Source: an uncultured Lachnospiraceae bacterium (GTDB lineage: Bacteria; Bacillota; Clostridia; Lachnospirales; Lachnospiraceae). From it: 64,000 nt of DNA. The DNA is taken from positions 62,001 through 126,000 of the forward strand of contig CANRMA010000004.1 in assembly GCA_947631625.1 (NCBI GenBank), written 5' to 3'. Position numbers and translations under genes: made by a program. The stretch's first letter is position 1. Every line of letters begins with the position of its first letter. Shown here piece by piece: positions 31,453-41,667 of this stretch. The notes beneath the pieces are model-generated. The model searched no databases and was not told the DNA's origin. It worked only from the letters and a program-made list of their open reading frames with translations.

Positions 31453-34122
31453 ATGAAAAAACGCAATTATTTATACTTAATATCGTTCATGCTTCCTGTA
31501 ATATTGTTGTTGCTTATCTATGCGCTGTGGGGGCAGTATCCTTTTTCGGATAAGACTCTGCTCATGTGGGATATGAATGATCAGTATGCTCCGTTTTTTG
31601 CGCAGCTTAGCCGTATATTGCATGGGGATGCTTCTGTATTATACAGTCTGTCACGCGCGTTAGGCGGGAATATGTTCAGTGTTGCGGCATATTATCTGAT
31701 GAGTCCGTTTAATATTGTCTTTTACTTTTTTGACGCGGAAAATATATATGCAGGGGTCTTGCTTGTAACTTTGTTAAAGACCGGGAGCTGCGGTTTGTCC
31801 ATGTATTGGTTTTTGAACAGGAAAAGGCAGAGTATTTTTTCACTGATATTTGCGCTAGCTTATGCGCTGAATGCATATATGACAGGCTATCTTTTCAATA
31901 TATTCTGGATCGACGCGCTGATACTGCTTCCGTGCGTCTGCGAGGGGATAGAGCTTCTGACGGAAGACGGAAAGTATATTTTATATATTGTGTCGCTTGC
32001 GCTGTCAATTATCACCAATTTTTATACCGGGTATATGCTGTGTATATTTTCGGTGATATATTTCTTATGTTATTTTCTTTTTATTTCGGACAAAAAATAT
32101 CGGTTTAAAGTAATATTGATGTATGCGTTATCGTCAATTACGGGCGGACTGCTGTCAATGTGCGTCTTACTGCCTGCGCTTGATATCATGCAGGGCGGCA
32201 AGAGCGGGATCTCGTTTGGAGTGCTTAAGAATTTTAAGAATATGTTTGGATACGGAGAGCTTTTTGACGCGGCATTTTGTATGACTATAAGCGATGAGCA
32301 GATCACCTCAGGCAAGCCTTTGATATACTGCACGGTTTTTGCGCTGATCGTTGCGATCTTCCTGCTGATAAGAGGGACGGGTGTGAAGAACGCTGCTAAA
32401 AGGCTTGGTTATGCGCTTATAATGTTCGCGCTCATAGTGTCCTTTCATCATTATAATCTGAATTGTGTATGGCATGTTTTCAACAGGCCGACAGGCTCGC
32501 CGTACAGATATTCTTTTATATATATTTTTATGGTCTTATATATGGGCTATATGGGTTATGTGAGGCTTTCGGATGCGGATTATGGTAAAAAGGGACAGCT
32601 TGAAAATGACAAATTTATAAAAAATGACACGCTTGTCATAAATGGCATGCGCGTCAAATATGACAAATGTGTCATTATTGGCATAGGCCTATGTCTGAGC
32701 GTTGGCCTGTTGCTCAGAGCAGGAACTTTTATCGAAAGTGGAAAAAGTTATGTCACTGCAGTTAATATTTTGCTCATTATCGCATATGTAAGCGTACTTT
32801 TGGCCATTAAAAGCGAAAAGCGCAAGTTTTTTATCATACTGGGGCTGACAGGGATCGAGCTTTTTATAAATGCAGAGAGTCTGTATATGAGCTCTGAGCA
32901 GTATGCCACGGTCAGTGTGAGCGAATACAGGGAATATATGGACAATATGCAGCCTTTATTGGAAACGGTCAATGTAAACGGGGTGAAAGGGCAGAGTAAA
33001 AGCGCGCTTAAGGCGGAGGATGCACAGATATTCCGGATTGCGCTTGACAGGAAAATAAGGCAAAGCGACAACGAACCGTTCATGTTGGGCATATATGGTC
33101 TGGATTCCTATACTTCCGCAGAAAAACAGAATACTATGCAGATCGCGGGAAATTTCGGATATTCTAATAACATACTCTGGGGTATACATTACAACGACGG
33201 CGCAACAAAGGCCGGGGACTCTTTTCTTGGGGTAAGATATCTTATAACGGATGGCGGGCCTTATTCGGGTAAGGGTTATGATCTTGTGGAAAAAGTAAAT
33301 GATCTGGCTCTATATGAAAATAAAAATGCACTGCCGTTTGCGTTTATGGCGGATGATATGCTCCTTGATATAGAAAACTCCGGGGATACTTTTGAGTATA
33401 TGAATGAACTTTATCGCAGCCTTTCGCCGGAGCGAAAAGAAGATATTTTCGTAAAGCTGAAGGGGAAGGATTTGGTTGATAAGGCGGATAATGGAAATGA
33501 GCCGACTGAATATTTTGAATATGAATATGTAACCGATGAGGAAATGACGATATATACCCGCTATGACAGGGCAGGAATTTCAAAGGCAGAGTTGATATTG
33601 GGAAATGAAGTGATTGACTTGAGCAGTCAACACAGCGATGTGAAAAATATGGGAAAACTTCCGGCGGGAAGCGTATTCAGACTGCGTTTTTATCCGGCGC
33701 AGGACGCTGTTGTTTCGTATGATAAGATTTATGTATACGGTGAAAGGGAAAATGCGCTGAAAGCATATGCCGATGATGTAAAAGCAGATAATGTCAGGGT
33801 AATAATGAACAGTGAAGATGATATGAAGATTTTCTGTGACAACAAATCGGATAAGCCCCGGTATCTGATCTGCACGGTTCCTTACGATAAGGGATTCAGG
33901 GTGAAGACAGACGGAGAAAAGGCGCAGGTCATGGATGCGCAGAACTTTGTCGCCATACCGGTGAGTCAGGGAAAGCATGAGATTGAGCTAAAATTTGTGC
34001 CAAGAGGGCTGTATCTTGGAATATTTATGACACTGGCGTCAGCTTTATGCCTTGCGCTGACATTTTATGGCAGAAAATTCAGCGTAAGATTGAATTTATT
34101 CAGGAAAAATGATATCCTTTAA
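31453..34122 (+). CDS. YfhO-family membrane protein (GT-C-like)
   Basis: An 889-residue membrane protein. The N-terminal part (about 1-475) has roughly twelve spans, starting YLYLISFMLPVILLLLIYALWGQYPF followed by LLMWDMNDQYAPFFAQL. The extracellular part (about 490-855) contains FLGVRYLITDGGPY, and a final span lies near 865-885. This is the YfhO layout; YfhO and CsbB glycosylate lipoteichoic acid in Gram-positive bacteria. It probably transfers a sugar from a polyprenyl phosphate to an exported polymer. Residues about 378-400 form a polar insertion between spans whose DNA carries two TGACA-N4-TGTCA palindromes. Confidence 0.85.
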   Translation: MKKRNYLYLISFMLPVILLLLIYALWGQYPFSDKTLLMWDMNDQYAPFFAQLSRILHGDASVLYSLSRALGGNMFSVAAYYLMSPFNIVFYFFDAENIYAGVLLVTLLKTGSCGLSMYWFLNRKRQSIFSLIFALAYALNAYMTGYLFNIFWIDALILLPCVCEGIELLTEDGKYILYIVSLALSIITNFYTGYMLCIFSVIYFLCYFLFISDKKYRFKVILMYALSSITGGLLSMCVLLPALDIMQGGKSGISFGVLKNFKNMFGYGELFDAAFCMTISDEQITSGKPLIYCTVFALIVAIFLLIRGTGVKNAAKRLGYALIMFALIVSFHHYNLNCVWHVFNRPTGSPYRYSFIYIFMVLYMGYMGYVRLSDADYGKKGQLENDKFIKNDTLVINGMRVKYDKCVIIGIGLCLSVGLLLRAGTFIESGKSYVTAVNILLIIAYVSVLLAIKSEKRKFFIILGLTGIELFINAESLYMSSEQYATVSVSEYREYMDNMQPLLETVNVNGVKGQSKSALKAEDAQIFRIALDRKIRQSDNEPFMLGIYGLDSYTSAEKQNTMQIAGNFGYSNNILWGIHYNDGATKAGDSFLGVRYLITDGGPYSGKGYDLVEKVNDLALYENKNALPFAFMADDMLLDIENSGDTFEYMNELYRSLSPERKEDIFVKLKGKDLVDKADNGNEPTEYFEYEYVTDEEMTIYTRYDRAGISKAELILGNEVIDLSSQHSDVKNMGKLPAGSVFRLRFYPAQDAVVSYDKIYVYGERENALKAYADDVKADNVRVIMNSEDDMKIFCDNKSDKPRYLICTVPYDKGFRVKTDGEKAQVMDAQNFVAIPVSQGKHEIELKFVPRGLYLGIFMTLASALCLALTFYGRKFSVRLNLFRKNDIL

Positions 34123-34153
34123 ATGTATGATCATAAGGATTTGGTATTGAGTT

Positions 34154-35566
34154 ATGAACCGTAAAAGAAAAATCATAGAAGGCTATTATCTGCTGTTTAT
34201 GGATCTGGTCAGCATTACCATAGCCTATGTTATTGCAATCTTAATACGTTATCATAAATTCAGCAGGGTTATGGAGCCGGAGCTGCATTTTTTGGTATAC
34301 ATTTGTTTTTTGCTCTTTTGTACGATTTACAGCTTTATGCTTGACTGGAACAGGGAATTTTTAAACAGGGGCGCGTTGGTTGAGTTCGTTGCGGTGTTCA
34401 AGTTCAATGTCTTTATGCTGCTTGCCGTTGCCAGTCTGCTTTTCATGCTTCAGATGGGCGAGAGGTTTTCAAGAGGAGTATGGGGATATTTTGCCGTATT
34501 TAATATGCTCATAGTCTGGTCTGCGCGCCTTGTTATGAAAAAGGCGCTGCGCGCTTATTTTACGTCCAAATCCAATATAGTAAAAATCATGGTCATAGCC
34601 AAAGATTCCGTATTGGACAAGACTCTGGCAAGCCTGCGTCAAAATCTCGACATAGAGTATGAGATCGTCGCGATAGCCTGTGTGGATGCGGACAGAAAAG
34701 GCGTCGTCATAGGAGGGGTAAAAGTAACCGCGGACGCTTCCAACGTTCTGGAGATAGCAAGGCAGATGCCGCTTGATGAGGTGTTTATAAATCTGCCCGA
34801 TGAGGATAAAGACTATGTTAAGCATATCATATATGATCTGGAATCTATGGGGATCGTCTGCCATTATAACATAGAAGTTATCGATAGGATACAGAAAGAG
34901 ACAAGGGTGGAAAAGTTTGCCGGTTATACGGTCATAACCTATTCCTTAAATAATTTTGATTACCGCAGAATGATAATAAAACGTGCAATGGACATATTTG
35001 GAGGAATGATCGGACTTATAATAACGGCTGTTATTACACCGTTTGTCGCGATAGCCATTAAGCTCGATTCACCGGGGCCGGTATTTTTTGCACAGACAAG
35101 GATAGGCAAGAATGGAAGGCGGTTTAAGATATATAAGTTCCGTTCCATGTATATTGATGCGGAGGAGCGCAAGAAGGAACTTGCGGCCCAAAATGAGATG
35201 CAGGGGCTTATGTTTAAGATGGAGAACGATCCGCGTATAACCAAAGTAGGCAGATTCATACGTAAGACAAGCATTGACGAGCTCCCGCAGTTTTTTAACA
35301 TTGTAAAAGGCGATATGAGTCTGGTAGGAACAAGGCCGCCGACGGAAGATGAATTTGAGCAGTACAATTCGCATTACAGGCGCCGCATAAGCATGACGCC
35401 GGGACTTACGGGGCTATGGCAGATAAGCGGCCGCAGCGAGATAGTGGATTTTGACGATGTGGTAAAATACGACCTGGAATATATTGATAACTGGACTCTG
35501 GGACTTGATGTAAAAATACTTTTTCATACGATATGGGTAGTGCTTACGGGTAAAGGCTCCAAATAA
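34154..35566 (+). CDS. Initiating glycosylphosphotransferase, long type (WbaP/CpsE-like)
   Basis: A 470-residue undecaprenyl-phosphate sugar phosphotransferase. The N-terminal part (about 1-135) has four spans, then a Rossmann-like CoA-binding-type domain (about 150-255), a re-entrant helix with RMIIKRAMDIFGGMIGLIITAVI, and the catalytic domain: KIYKFRSMYIDAEERKKEL, IDELPQFFNIVKGDMSLVGTRPPTEDEF and TPGLTGLWQISGRSEI. It starts a second lipid-linked glycan, in addition to the PglC-like enzyme at 1313. Usual donors are UDP-Glc or UDP-Gal; this cannot be decided here. Confidence 0.93.
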   Translation: MNRKRKIIEGYYLLFMDLVSITIAYVIAILIRYHKFSRVMEPELHFLVYICFLLFCTIYSFMLDWNREFLNRGALVEFVAVFKFNVFMLLAVASLLFMLQMGERFSRGVWGYFAVFNMLIVWSARLVMKKALRAYFTSKSNIVKIMVIAKDSVLDKTLASLRQNLDIEYEIVAIACVDADRKGVVIGGVKVTADASNVLEIARQMPLDEVFINLPDEDKDYVKHIIYDLESMGIVCHYNIEVIDRIQKETRVEKFAGYTVITYSLNNFDYRRMIIKRAMDIFGGMIGLIITAVITPFVAIAIKLDSPGPVFFAQTRIGKNGRRFKIYKFRSMYIDAEERKKELAAQNEMQGLMFKMENDPRITKVGRFIRKTSIDELPQFFNIVKGDMSLVGTRPPTEDEFEQYNSHYRRRISMTPGLTGLWQISGRSEIVDFDDVVKYDLEYIDNWTLGLDVKILFHTIWVVLTGKGSK

Positions 35567-35645
35567 AGTGTGAGAATATCGCATATATGGATTTATGCCT
35601 AAGATGCGGTTGGCAGGCTGATAAAGAATGAGGGATAATGTTGAT

Positions 35646-36719
35646 ATGCGCGTTGTAATGATAGGCGCTGACAGGAGCGTACACGGAGGCGTTTCGGCAG
35701 TTGTCAATAATTATTATAAAGAGAAGCTTTATAAAAAAACAGATCTCAAGTACATCGGCACCATGGTAGACGGAAGCAAAGCCCGAAAGCTTTTTCGCGC
35801 CGTTTCGTCGTATCTGCGTTTTTTGATCGAATTGCCGCGTATGGATATCCTGCATGTGAACATGGCGGCCGACGCAAGTTTTTACCGCAAGAAGATATTT
35901 ATAGACACAGCGTATTTTTTTCATAAAAGAATACTGATACATGAGCATGGCGGCGATTTTGAAAATTTTTATTATAAAAAAAGCAATGACAAAGGCAGGC
36001 GCATGATAAGTAAAACCCTTAACAAAGCTCAGATATTTGTGGCGCTGTCAAAAGAGTGGGCGGATTTTTTTGCGCCTATTGCAGATAAAACTAAAATAAT
36101 GATATTGGAAAACGCAGTGCCGCTTTATGATAGCGCAAAAACATCGTATGAAGATCACAGCCTTCTTTTTCTGGGGAGGCTTTGCAGGGAAAAAGGCATT
36201 GCTGAGTTATTTGAAGCAGTTGGCGCGGCAGCGAAAGAATATCCCGATATAAAGCTGTATCTGGGCGGCGTATGGGAAGATAACGAATTAAAAAAGCAGG
36301 CGGATAAGCTTGGAGCTTATGTTGAGTATCTGGGATGGATAGACGAGAAACAGAAAGAATTGTATATGGAAAAAGCAAGCGTTTTCGTGCTGCCAAGCTA
36401 TTTTGAAGGACAGCCGGTATCTCTGCTTGAAGCAATGTCCAAAGGAATGGCGGTCATAAGTACAAATGTGGGCGGTATATTGCAGATAGTGGACGATCGT
36501 ATAAACGGACGGCTCATTCCACCTAAGGATGTCGGAGCCCTTACAGACGCGGTAACGGAACTGCTTGGAGATAATGAAACGAAAAAACGATATGGAATTG
36601 ACGCCAGGACGAAAATTGAAAACAGATACAACATGAAAGACCGCGTTGATGAACTGGTGAAAATATATGAATCGATGATGAAACAGTCGGGAATGAAACA
36701 GTCAGTTATGAAATTATGA
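35646..36719 (+). CDS. Glycosyltransferase family 4
   Basis: About 357 residues from the ATG at 35646 (an in-frame ATG at 35628 is possible). RVVMIGADRSVHGGVSAVVNNYY opens the acceptor domain, MDILHVNMAADASFYRKKIF is typical of EPS GT4 enzymes that follow a CpsE-like transferase, and the donor domain has LLFLGRLCREKGIAELFEAV and PSYFEGQPVSLLEAMSKGMAVISTNVGG with E-x7-E. It likely adds the second sugar of the WbaP-initiated glycan. The last residues repeat MKQSGMKQSVMKL, a short coding repeat. Confidence 0.9.
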   Translation: MRVVMIGADRSVHGGVSAVVNNYYKEKLYKKTDLKYIGTMVDGSKARKLFRAVSSYLRFLIELPRMDILHVNMAADASFYRKKIFIDTAYFFHKRILIHEHGGDFENFYYKKSNDKGRRMISKTLNKAQIFVALSKEWADFFAPIADKTKIMILENAVPLYDSAKTSYEDHSLLFLGRLCREKGIAELFEAVGAAAKEYPDIKLYLGGVWEDNELKKQADKLGAYVEYLGWIDEKQKELYMEKASVFVLPSYFEGQPVSLLEAMSKGMAVISTNVGGILQIVDDRINGRLIPPKDVGALTDAVTELLGDNETKKRYGIDARTKIENRYNMKDRVDELVKIYESMMKQSGMKQSVMKL

Positions 36720-36770
36720 CTAAATTCCATAATGAATTAAAAAAGGACGTTCAGGAGGCTGCGGATATTT

Positions 36771-37790
36771 ATGAGTGACAATTATAAAATCACGGTGATA
36801 GTGGCTGTATACAACAGCAGCAGATATTTGGATCAGTGCGTTGAGAGTATTCTTGGTCAGGATTATAATAATATCGAACTGCTGCTTATAGATGACGAAT
36901 CCAAAGACGGAAGCGGCGAAATGTGCGACGGCTATGCCGCGCGGGATGAGCGCATAAGGGTTATCCACCAGAAAAACGCAGGCTGCACTGCGGCGAGCAT
37001 CACCGGACTGCGGGAGGCATCCGGCGACTATTATATGTTTGTTGACAGCGACGACTATATTGAAAAGGATATGATTTCCAAGATGCTTATGCATGTGGCA
37101 GGAAAAAAGGGAGAGATCGTGTGCTGTGACCATATGTTGGAAAAGCAGAAGCAGACAATTCCCACAGCGTCAGCGGCAAAGCCCGGCGTATACGAGGGTG
37201 ACAGACTAAAGACGCAGATCAAGGAGCGGCTGCTTGGGAATGAAAACCGAATAGTGCCGATATCACGCTGCATGAAGTTATATGAAAAATCGGTTTTTGA
37301 AGGCAATGAAAAATATTGCGATACGAAGATACGCATGGGTGAGGATTTTAATCTGGTTTTTCCCGTGCTTTTGGACTGCAGCAGGCTGGTAGTTATGGAG
37401 AACGCTTATTTTTACCATTATCGTTACGTGGAGACCTCAATGGTTCATCGCTACGACGCCGATATGATGGACAGCGTTAAGCGGATTGAAAATTTTCTAA
37501 AAAAAGTAACAGCGGATAAAAATATGGAAAACAGGGAACTCCTTATCCGGAAAGAATACTGTTACATGCTGCTTCTTGTAATGAAAAACGAACTGCGCAA
37601 TCCCGATAAAAATTATATGGAAAAAGTGCAGAAAATCTTTAAAGACGAAAATATCAGAGCCATAGTCCGCAATACTGAAATCGAAGCGCGCCAGACGGCC
37701 AACAGACTGTTATATGTAGGAATAAAGCGGCCCAACAAGCTGATACTATGGACTCTGCGCACAATAATAAGAGCATACGACAATAAATAA
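36771..37790 (+). CDS. Glycosyltransferase family 2
   Basis: A 339-residue GT-A enzyme: YKITVIVAVYNSSRYLDQCVESILGQDYNNIELLLIDDESKDGSGE, QKNAGCTAASITGLREASGDYYMFVDSDDYIEKDMI with the D-S-D-D metal site, and ISRCMKLYEKSVFEG and RMGEDFNLVFPVLLD in the second half. CAGGAGG lies upstream of the ATG. Inverting transferase; substrate unknown. It sits between a GT4 and a pyruvyl transferase. Confidence 0.9.
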   Translation: MSDNYKITVIVAVYNSSRYLDQCVESILGQDYNNIELLLIDDESKDGSGEMCDGYAARDERIRVIHQKNAGCTAASITGLREASGDYYMFVDSDDYIEKDMISKMLMHVAGKKGEIVCCDHMLEKQKQTIPTASAAKPGVYEGDRLKTQIKERLLGNENRIVPISRCMKLYEKSVFEGNEKYCDTKIRMGEDFNLVFPVLLDCSRLVVMENAYFYHYRYVETSMVHRYDADMMDSVKRIENFLKKVTADKNMENRELLIRKEYCYMLLLVMKNELRNPDKNYMEKVQKIFKDENIRAIVRNTEIEARQTANRLLYVGIKRPNKLILWTLRTIIRAYDNK

Positions 37791-37842
37791 CATGCGTTAT
37801 TAAATGCTTTGGAAGTTTTATTTATAAGAAAGGAACAACCCT

Positions 37843-39024
37843 TTGGATAAAAGATTAGTAATGTATCTGCATGGCGGCAGCGGCAATCACGGCTGCGAGG
37901 CCATAGTAAACAGCACCTGTCATATGACGGAGGATATACCCAAGCTTCTTGTTACAAATTCCAAGACGGAAGACGAGACGTATTCGCTTCGGAATTTGTG
38001 CGATATTTTGCAGGAAAGAAAGATAGACGAGCATTTTTTTGCCCATGTCCTGTACTATATGATAAGGGCAATCTTCCATGACGCGGAGTCTTTTATGCGA
38101 TATCGTTTTAAGGCTGTATTAGGTAAAAAAAGAGCGCCGCTTTATATGTCGATTGGCGGGGATATGTACTGCTATGATATTTCCAGAAAAGAAGCTATAT
38201 TGGCGAACCGCGCTTTTAACAGGGCGGGGGGAACGACGATATTGTGGGGCTGTTCGATAGAGCCGGAGCTTTTAAAAGACGCCGAAGTCGTTGAAGACAT
38301 GAAGAGGTACAAGCTTATTACGGCGAGAGAGTCCATTACGAAAAAGGCGCTTAATGATGCCGGTATAGTTGATAATGTAAAACTTTTTCCGGATCCGGCT
38401 TTTTCGTTAGAGCCAAAGGAGATAAAACTGCCCGCGGAATTTATTTTGAATAAAACGATAGGCATAAACTTAAGTCCCATGATTATCGATCATGAGAAGG
38501 AAAAAGGCATGGCGATGGCCTGTTATAAAAAGCTTATAAAGCACATTTTGCAGACTTCCGATTCAAGCGTTGCGCTGATACCGCATGTGGTCTGGAAAAA
38601 CAACGACGACAGGCTGACGCTTCAGGAGCTTTATAAAGGATACGAGGATGATTCAAGGGTTATTTTGTTTCCGGACATGTCCTGTCAGGAGATAAAATAT
38701 GTTATATCTAAATGCCGGGCATTTATCGGCGCGCGGACACACGCGACGATAGCGGCATATTCAAGCATGGTTCCTACGTTGGTCGTGGGATATTCGGTAA
38801 AAGCGCTCGGAATCGCAAGAGATATTTTCGGAAGCGAAGAAGGCTATGTGCTGCCCGTACAGAGCTTACAGTCTCCGGAGGAGCTTATCCGCGCCTATGA
38901 CCGGCTTATGGAGAATGAAGACGTTATACGTGACAGGCTGAATAAGATTATGCCATCCTACTGCGCAAAGGCGGCAGAAGCAGGAGAAGAGGTTTATAAA
39001 ATATGGAAACAGCTGACAACATGA
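37843..39024 (+). CDS. Polysaccharide pyruvyl transferase family protein 1
   Basis: A 393-residue CsaB-like protein. YLHGGSGNHGCEAIVNSTC at the N-terminus and ARTHATIAAYSSMVPTLVVGYSVKALGIARDIFG near the C-terminus are family hallmarks. It is expected to transfer pyruvate from PEP to form a ketal on a sugar of the lipid-linked unit, adding negative charge. TTG start after AAAGGAAC. The end overlaps the next GT2 gene by 22 bases. A second family member is at 58078. Confidence 0.87.
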   Translation: MDKRLVMYLHGGSGNHGCEAIVNSTCHMTEDIPKLLVTNSKTEDETYSLRNLCDILQERKIDEHFFAHVLYYMIRAIFHDAESFMRYRFKAVLGKKRAPLYMSIGGDMYCYDISRKEAILANRAFNRAGGTTILWGCSIEPELLKDAEVVEDMKRYKLITARESITKKALNDAGIVDNVKLFPDPAFSLEPKEIKLPAEFILNKTIGINLSPMIIDHEKEKGMAMACYKKLIKHILQTSDSSVALIPHVVWKNNDDRLTLQELYKGYEDDSRVILFPDMSCQEIKYVISKCRAFIGARTHATIAAYSSMVPTLVVGYSVKALGIARDIFGSEEGYVLPVQSLQSPEELIRAYDRLMENEDVIRDRLNKIMPSYCAKAAEAGEEVYKIWKQLTT

Positions 39025-40058
39025 ACACAGGTCTGATAAGTATAATAGTTCCTATATATAACGGTGAAAAATTTATTGACAGGTGCGTTAAAAGCATTCA
39101 GGCACAGACTTATAAGAATTGGGAGCTGCTTTTGATGGACGGGGCTTCAACCGATAATTCGCCCGGACTTTGCGCAGAGTGGGAGAAAAAAGATAAACGT
39201 ATACACGCGCATTATTCGACGGAATACCGCGGAGTGTCGCAGGGCCGCAACATGGGGCTTAAGAACGCCACAGGCGATTATATAACGTTTGTCGATGTGG
39301 ACGACTGGCTGTTTCCCGACTGCCTTGAGAGGCTGTATGCGGATATGGGAAAGTCGGGAGCGCAGATAGCGGGCTGCGGTTTTGTAAGTTGTACAGATGA
39401 GGATTGGGAGAGGCGGCGGGAGATTGTCTCTCAGGCTGTTGACGTATCAAATGAGAGCGGGTTTTATGAAACCAGACTCATTTCAGGCAAAGATTTTCTT
39501 AAAGAAGGAATTTTAAATCATGATACCCGCTGTTGGAGCAAGCTTTACAGGCGTGAGGTCACAGAGGGGCATTTTTTCAACGAAGCATATACCATAGGCG
39601 AAGATATGCTGTTTGTATGGGAAGTAACGAGGGCAGCTGAGCTGATAAGTGTGAGCGAATATAAAGGGTATTGTTATTATCATAACGTAAACGGCGCCAT
39701 GCTTAAGAAATTCAGGGAAAACGACATGGACCAGATACGCTGTTGGCAGTTTTTGCTTCAATATCTGAACTCGGAGAACTTTGAAGGCAGAATTTATGAC
39801 ACGGATGTCATAATTAAGACGGCGTCCATACTTTTGATATCCTGCATGTTAGTCGCGGGAAAACTTGCCCTTCTGCCAAAAGAAGAACGCAGGGAGTACG
39901 CCGATTTAAGAAGGCAGTGCAGCGATGTTTTAAATCAGACGCTTGAGATAAAAGGCGCATATGCCGGACTGGATGCGGGATATCGTCTTAAGGTTGTTTT
40001 TTTCTGGCTTTTTCCCGAACTGTATATTAAGGTATATCATTTATTAAAGAAATTTTAA
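39003..40058 (+). CDS. Glycosyltransferase family 2
   Basis: A 351-residue GT-A enzyme: LISIIVPIYNGEKFIDRCVKSIQAQTYKNWELLLMDGASTD, GVSQGRNMGLKNATGDYITFVDVDDWLFPDCLERL with D-V-D-D, then CWSKLYRREVTEGHF and IGEDMLFVWEVTRA. The start at 39003 has AGAAGAGG about 10 bases upstream; a second ATG at 39021 forms an ATGA overlap with the pyruvyl transferase stop and would remove six residues. Either way the two genes are translationally coupled. Confidence 0.9.
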   Translation: METADNMNTGLISIIVPIYNGEKFIDRCVKSIQAQTYKNWELLLMDGASTDNSPGLCAEWEKKDKRIHAHYSTEYRGVSQGRNMGLKNATGDYITFVDVDDWLFPDCLERLYADMGKSGAQIAGCGFVSCTDEDWERRREIVSQAVDVSNESGFYETRLISGKDFLKEGILNHDTRCWSKLYRREVTEGHFFNEAYTIGEDMLFVWEVTRAAELISVSEYKGYCYYHNVNGAMLKKFRENDMDQIRCWQFLLQYLNSENFEGRIYDTDVIIKTASILLISCMLVAGKLALLPKEERREYADLRRQCSDVLNQTLEIKGAYAGLDAGYRLKVVFFWLFPELYIKVYHLLKKF

Positions 40059-40072
40059 GGCGGATTTTATAT

Positions 40073-41605
40073 ATGGGAAGAGTGCGGCAGGCGGAGAAAA
40101 ATATTTTCTTCGGCTATTTGAGCAATTTCATCATTCTGATCATGGGCTTTTGTCAGAGAAAAGTCTTTATCATGGCGCTCGGCAGGACGCTTCTGAGTGT
40201 CAACACTCTCTATACCGATATACTCAGTATGCTGTCTTTGGCGGAACTGGGGATAGGCACCGCGCTGAATTTCAGCCTTTATAAGCCTGTTGCGCAGCAT
40301 GACACGGAGAAGATAAAGTCTTATATGAGGCTTTATAAAAAAGCCTATCTTGCAATAGCAGGCGTGATAGCGGTTATCGGACTTGTGATAGCGCCGTTTC
40401 TTCCATATATAATCAAAGAAAGCGACAGAGGCGGCATATCCGTGCAGGAGTTGACGGTTTATTATCTCATTTTTTTATTTAATACCGTCAGTTCATATTT
40501 CGTGGCGTACAAATACAGTCTGATCAATGCCGAGCAGAAGGGTTATATACAGACTAATATAGCAACGGTAACCAAAATAGTCACAGTGCTTTTGCAGATC
40601 GTGATACTGGTCGTAACGGAAAATTTTCTGCTATACCTTTTGACACAGCTTGTGGTGGAGCTTGCGCAGAAGATATTCGTGAGCATATATTTTAACCGCT
40701 TATATCCGTATCTGCGTGACAGAAATGTTCAAAAGCTTGAAAAAGAAGAGACTGATATCGTCGTGACAAAGAGCAAGGCGCTGATGTTTCATAAGATAGG
40801 CGATGTGGCGAGGCTGCAGACGGACAGCATTATAATCACTACCTGTATAAATGCCGATCTGGTCGGCGTTGTCGGCAATTATAATATGGTAATAAATTAT
40901 GCGGCGAATTTTGTAAATGTAATATTCAATTCACTTATCTCAGGTTTTGGTAATCTGGTAGCCACAGAGTCAAAGGAGAAACAGTATGATATTTTTAAAG
41001 TATACCGTTTTGTGGCCTGTTGGCTCTATGGTTTTGCCGCGGTTGGTTTCCAGCTTATGCTCACGCCTTTTATAACGGGAATATTTCTGGATAAGAGCTG
41101 GATGTTGGCGCAGTCGATACTGACTTTGATACTGGTGGATTTTTATTTTAAAGGCGGAAGGACGGTATTGCTTAATTTTAAGATAGCCGCCGGTATTTTC
41201 GAGCAGGATAAGTTTCTGCCTTTGATACAGGGCGCGCTCAATCTGGTGATATCCATAGTCGGCGCTAAGTATATAGGTCTTGCGGGAGTCTATATCGGTA
41301 CTGTGATATCCGGCATACTCGCGAATCTGATACGTCCCGTGATCGTGTACAGGAGCTGTTTTGACAGGAGTCCGTGGGACTATTTTGCAGATTCATGTAA
41401 ATATATTATCGTTATATTGATGATTACCGCATTGCTTTGGCCCGTAAACAATTTAGTGCTGAAACAGGTCAATATATTGACTTTTATCCTTATGGCAATT
41501 ATTATTACGTTAATATATAACCTTGGATTTTTGGCGGTATTTCATAAATCTAAGGAGTTTGAATATTTGTGGGGCATACTTAAGGCTAAGGCGCGGCGCG
41601 GTTAG
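40073..41605 (+). CDS. Wzx-like lipid-linked oligosaccharide flippase 1
   Basis: A 510-residue polytopic protein of the MATE/MVF-like polysaccharide transporter class, with about fourteen spans. NIFFGYLSNFIILIMGFCQRKVFIMALGRTLLSVNTLYTDILSMLSLAELGIGTALNFSLY is the typical start of Firmicutes Wzx proteins. It would flip undecaprenyl-linked repeat units outward, partnering one of the Wzy-like proteins at 30165 or 43824. A second Wzx is at 60628 with clearly different base composition. Confidence 0.9.
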   Translation: MGRVRQAEKNIFFGYLSNFIILIMGFCQRKVFIMALGRTLLSVNTLYTDILSMLSLAELGIGTALNFSLYKPVAQHDTEKIKSYMRLYKKAYLAIAGVIAVIGLVIAPFLPYIIKESDRGGISVQELTVYYLIFLFNTVSSYFVAYKYSLINAEQKGYIQTNIATVTKIVTVLLQIVILVVTENFLLYLLTQLVVELAQKIFVSIYFNRLYPYLRDRNVQKLEKEETDIVVTKSKALMFHKIGDVARLQTDSIIITTCINADLVGVVGNYNMVINYAANFVNVIFNSLISGFGNLVATESKEKQYDIFKVYRFVACWLYGFAAVGFQLMLTPFITGIFLDKSWMLAQSILTLILVDFYFKGGRTVLLNFKIAAGIFEQDKFLPLIQGALNLVISIVGAKYIGLAGVYIGTVISGILANLIRPVIVYRSCFDRSPWDYFADSCKYIIVILMITALLWPVNNLVLKQVNILTFILMAIIITLIYNLGFLAVFHKSKEFEYLWGILKAKARRG

Positions 41606-41625
41606 CGGGAGTAAGTGAAAGAGAA

Positions 41626-41635
41626 TTTCGCAATC
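41626..41635. repeat. Solo terminus of repeat family 1
   Basis: TTTCGCAATC, identical to the right end of the full element at 21008-21018, lies alone between the Wzx and GH88/105-like genes. Probably a remnant. Confidence 0.35.
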
Positions 41636-41667
41636 GTCTGATTAATAATATAGAAATAGAGGAGTCA

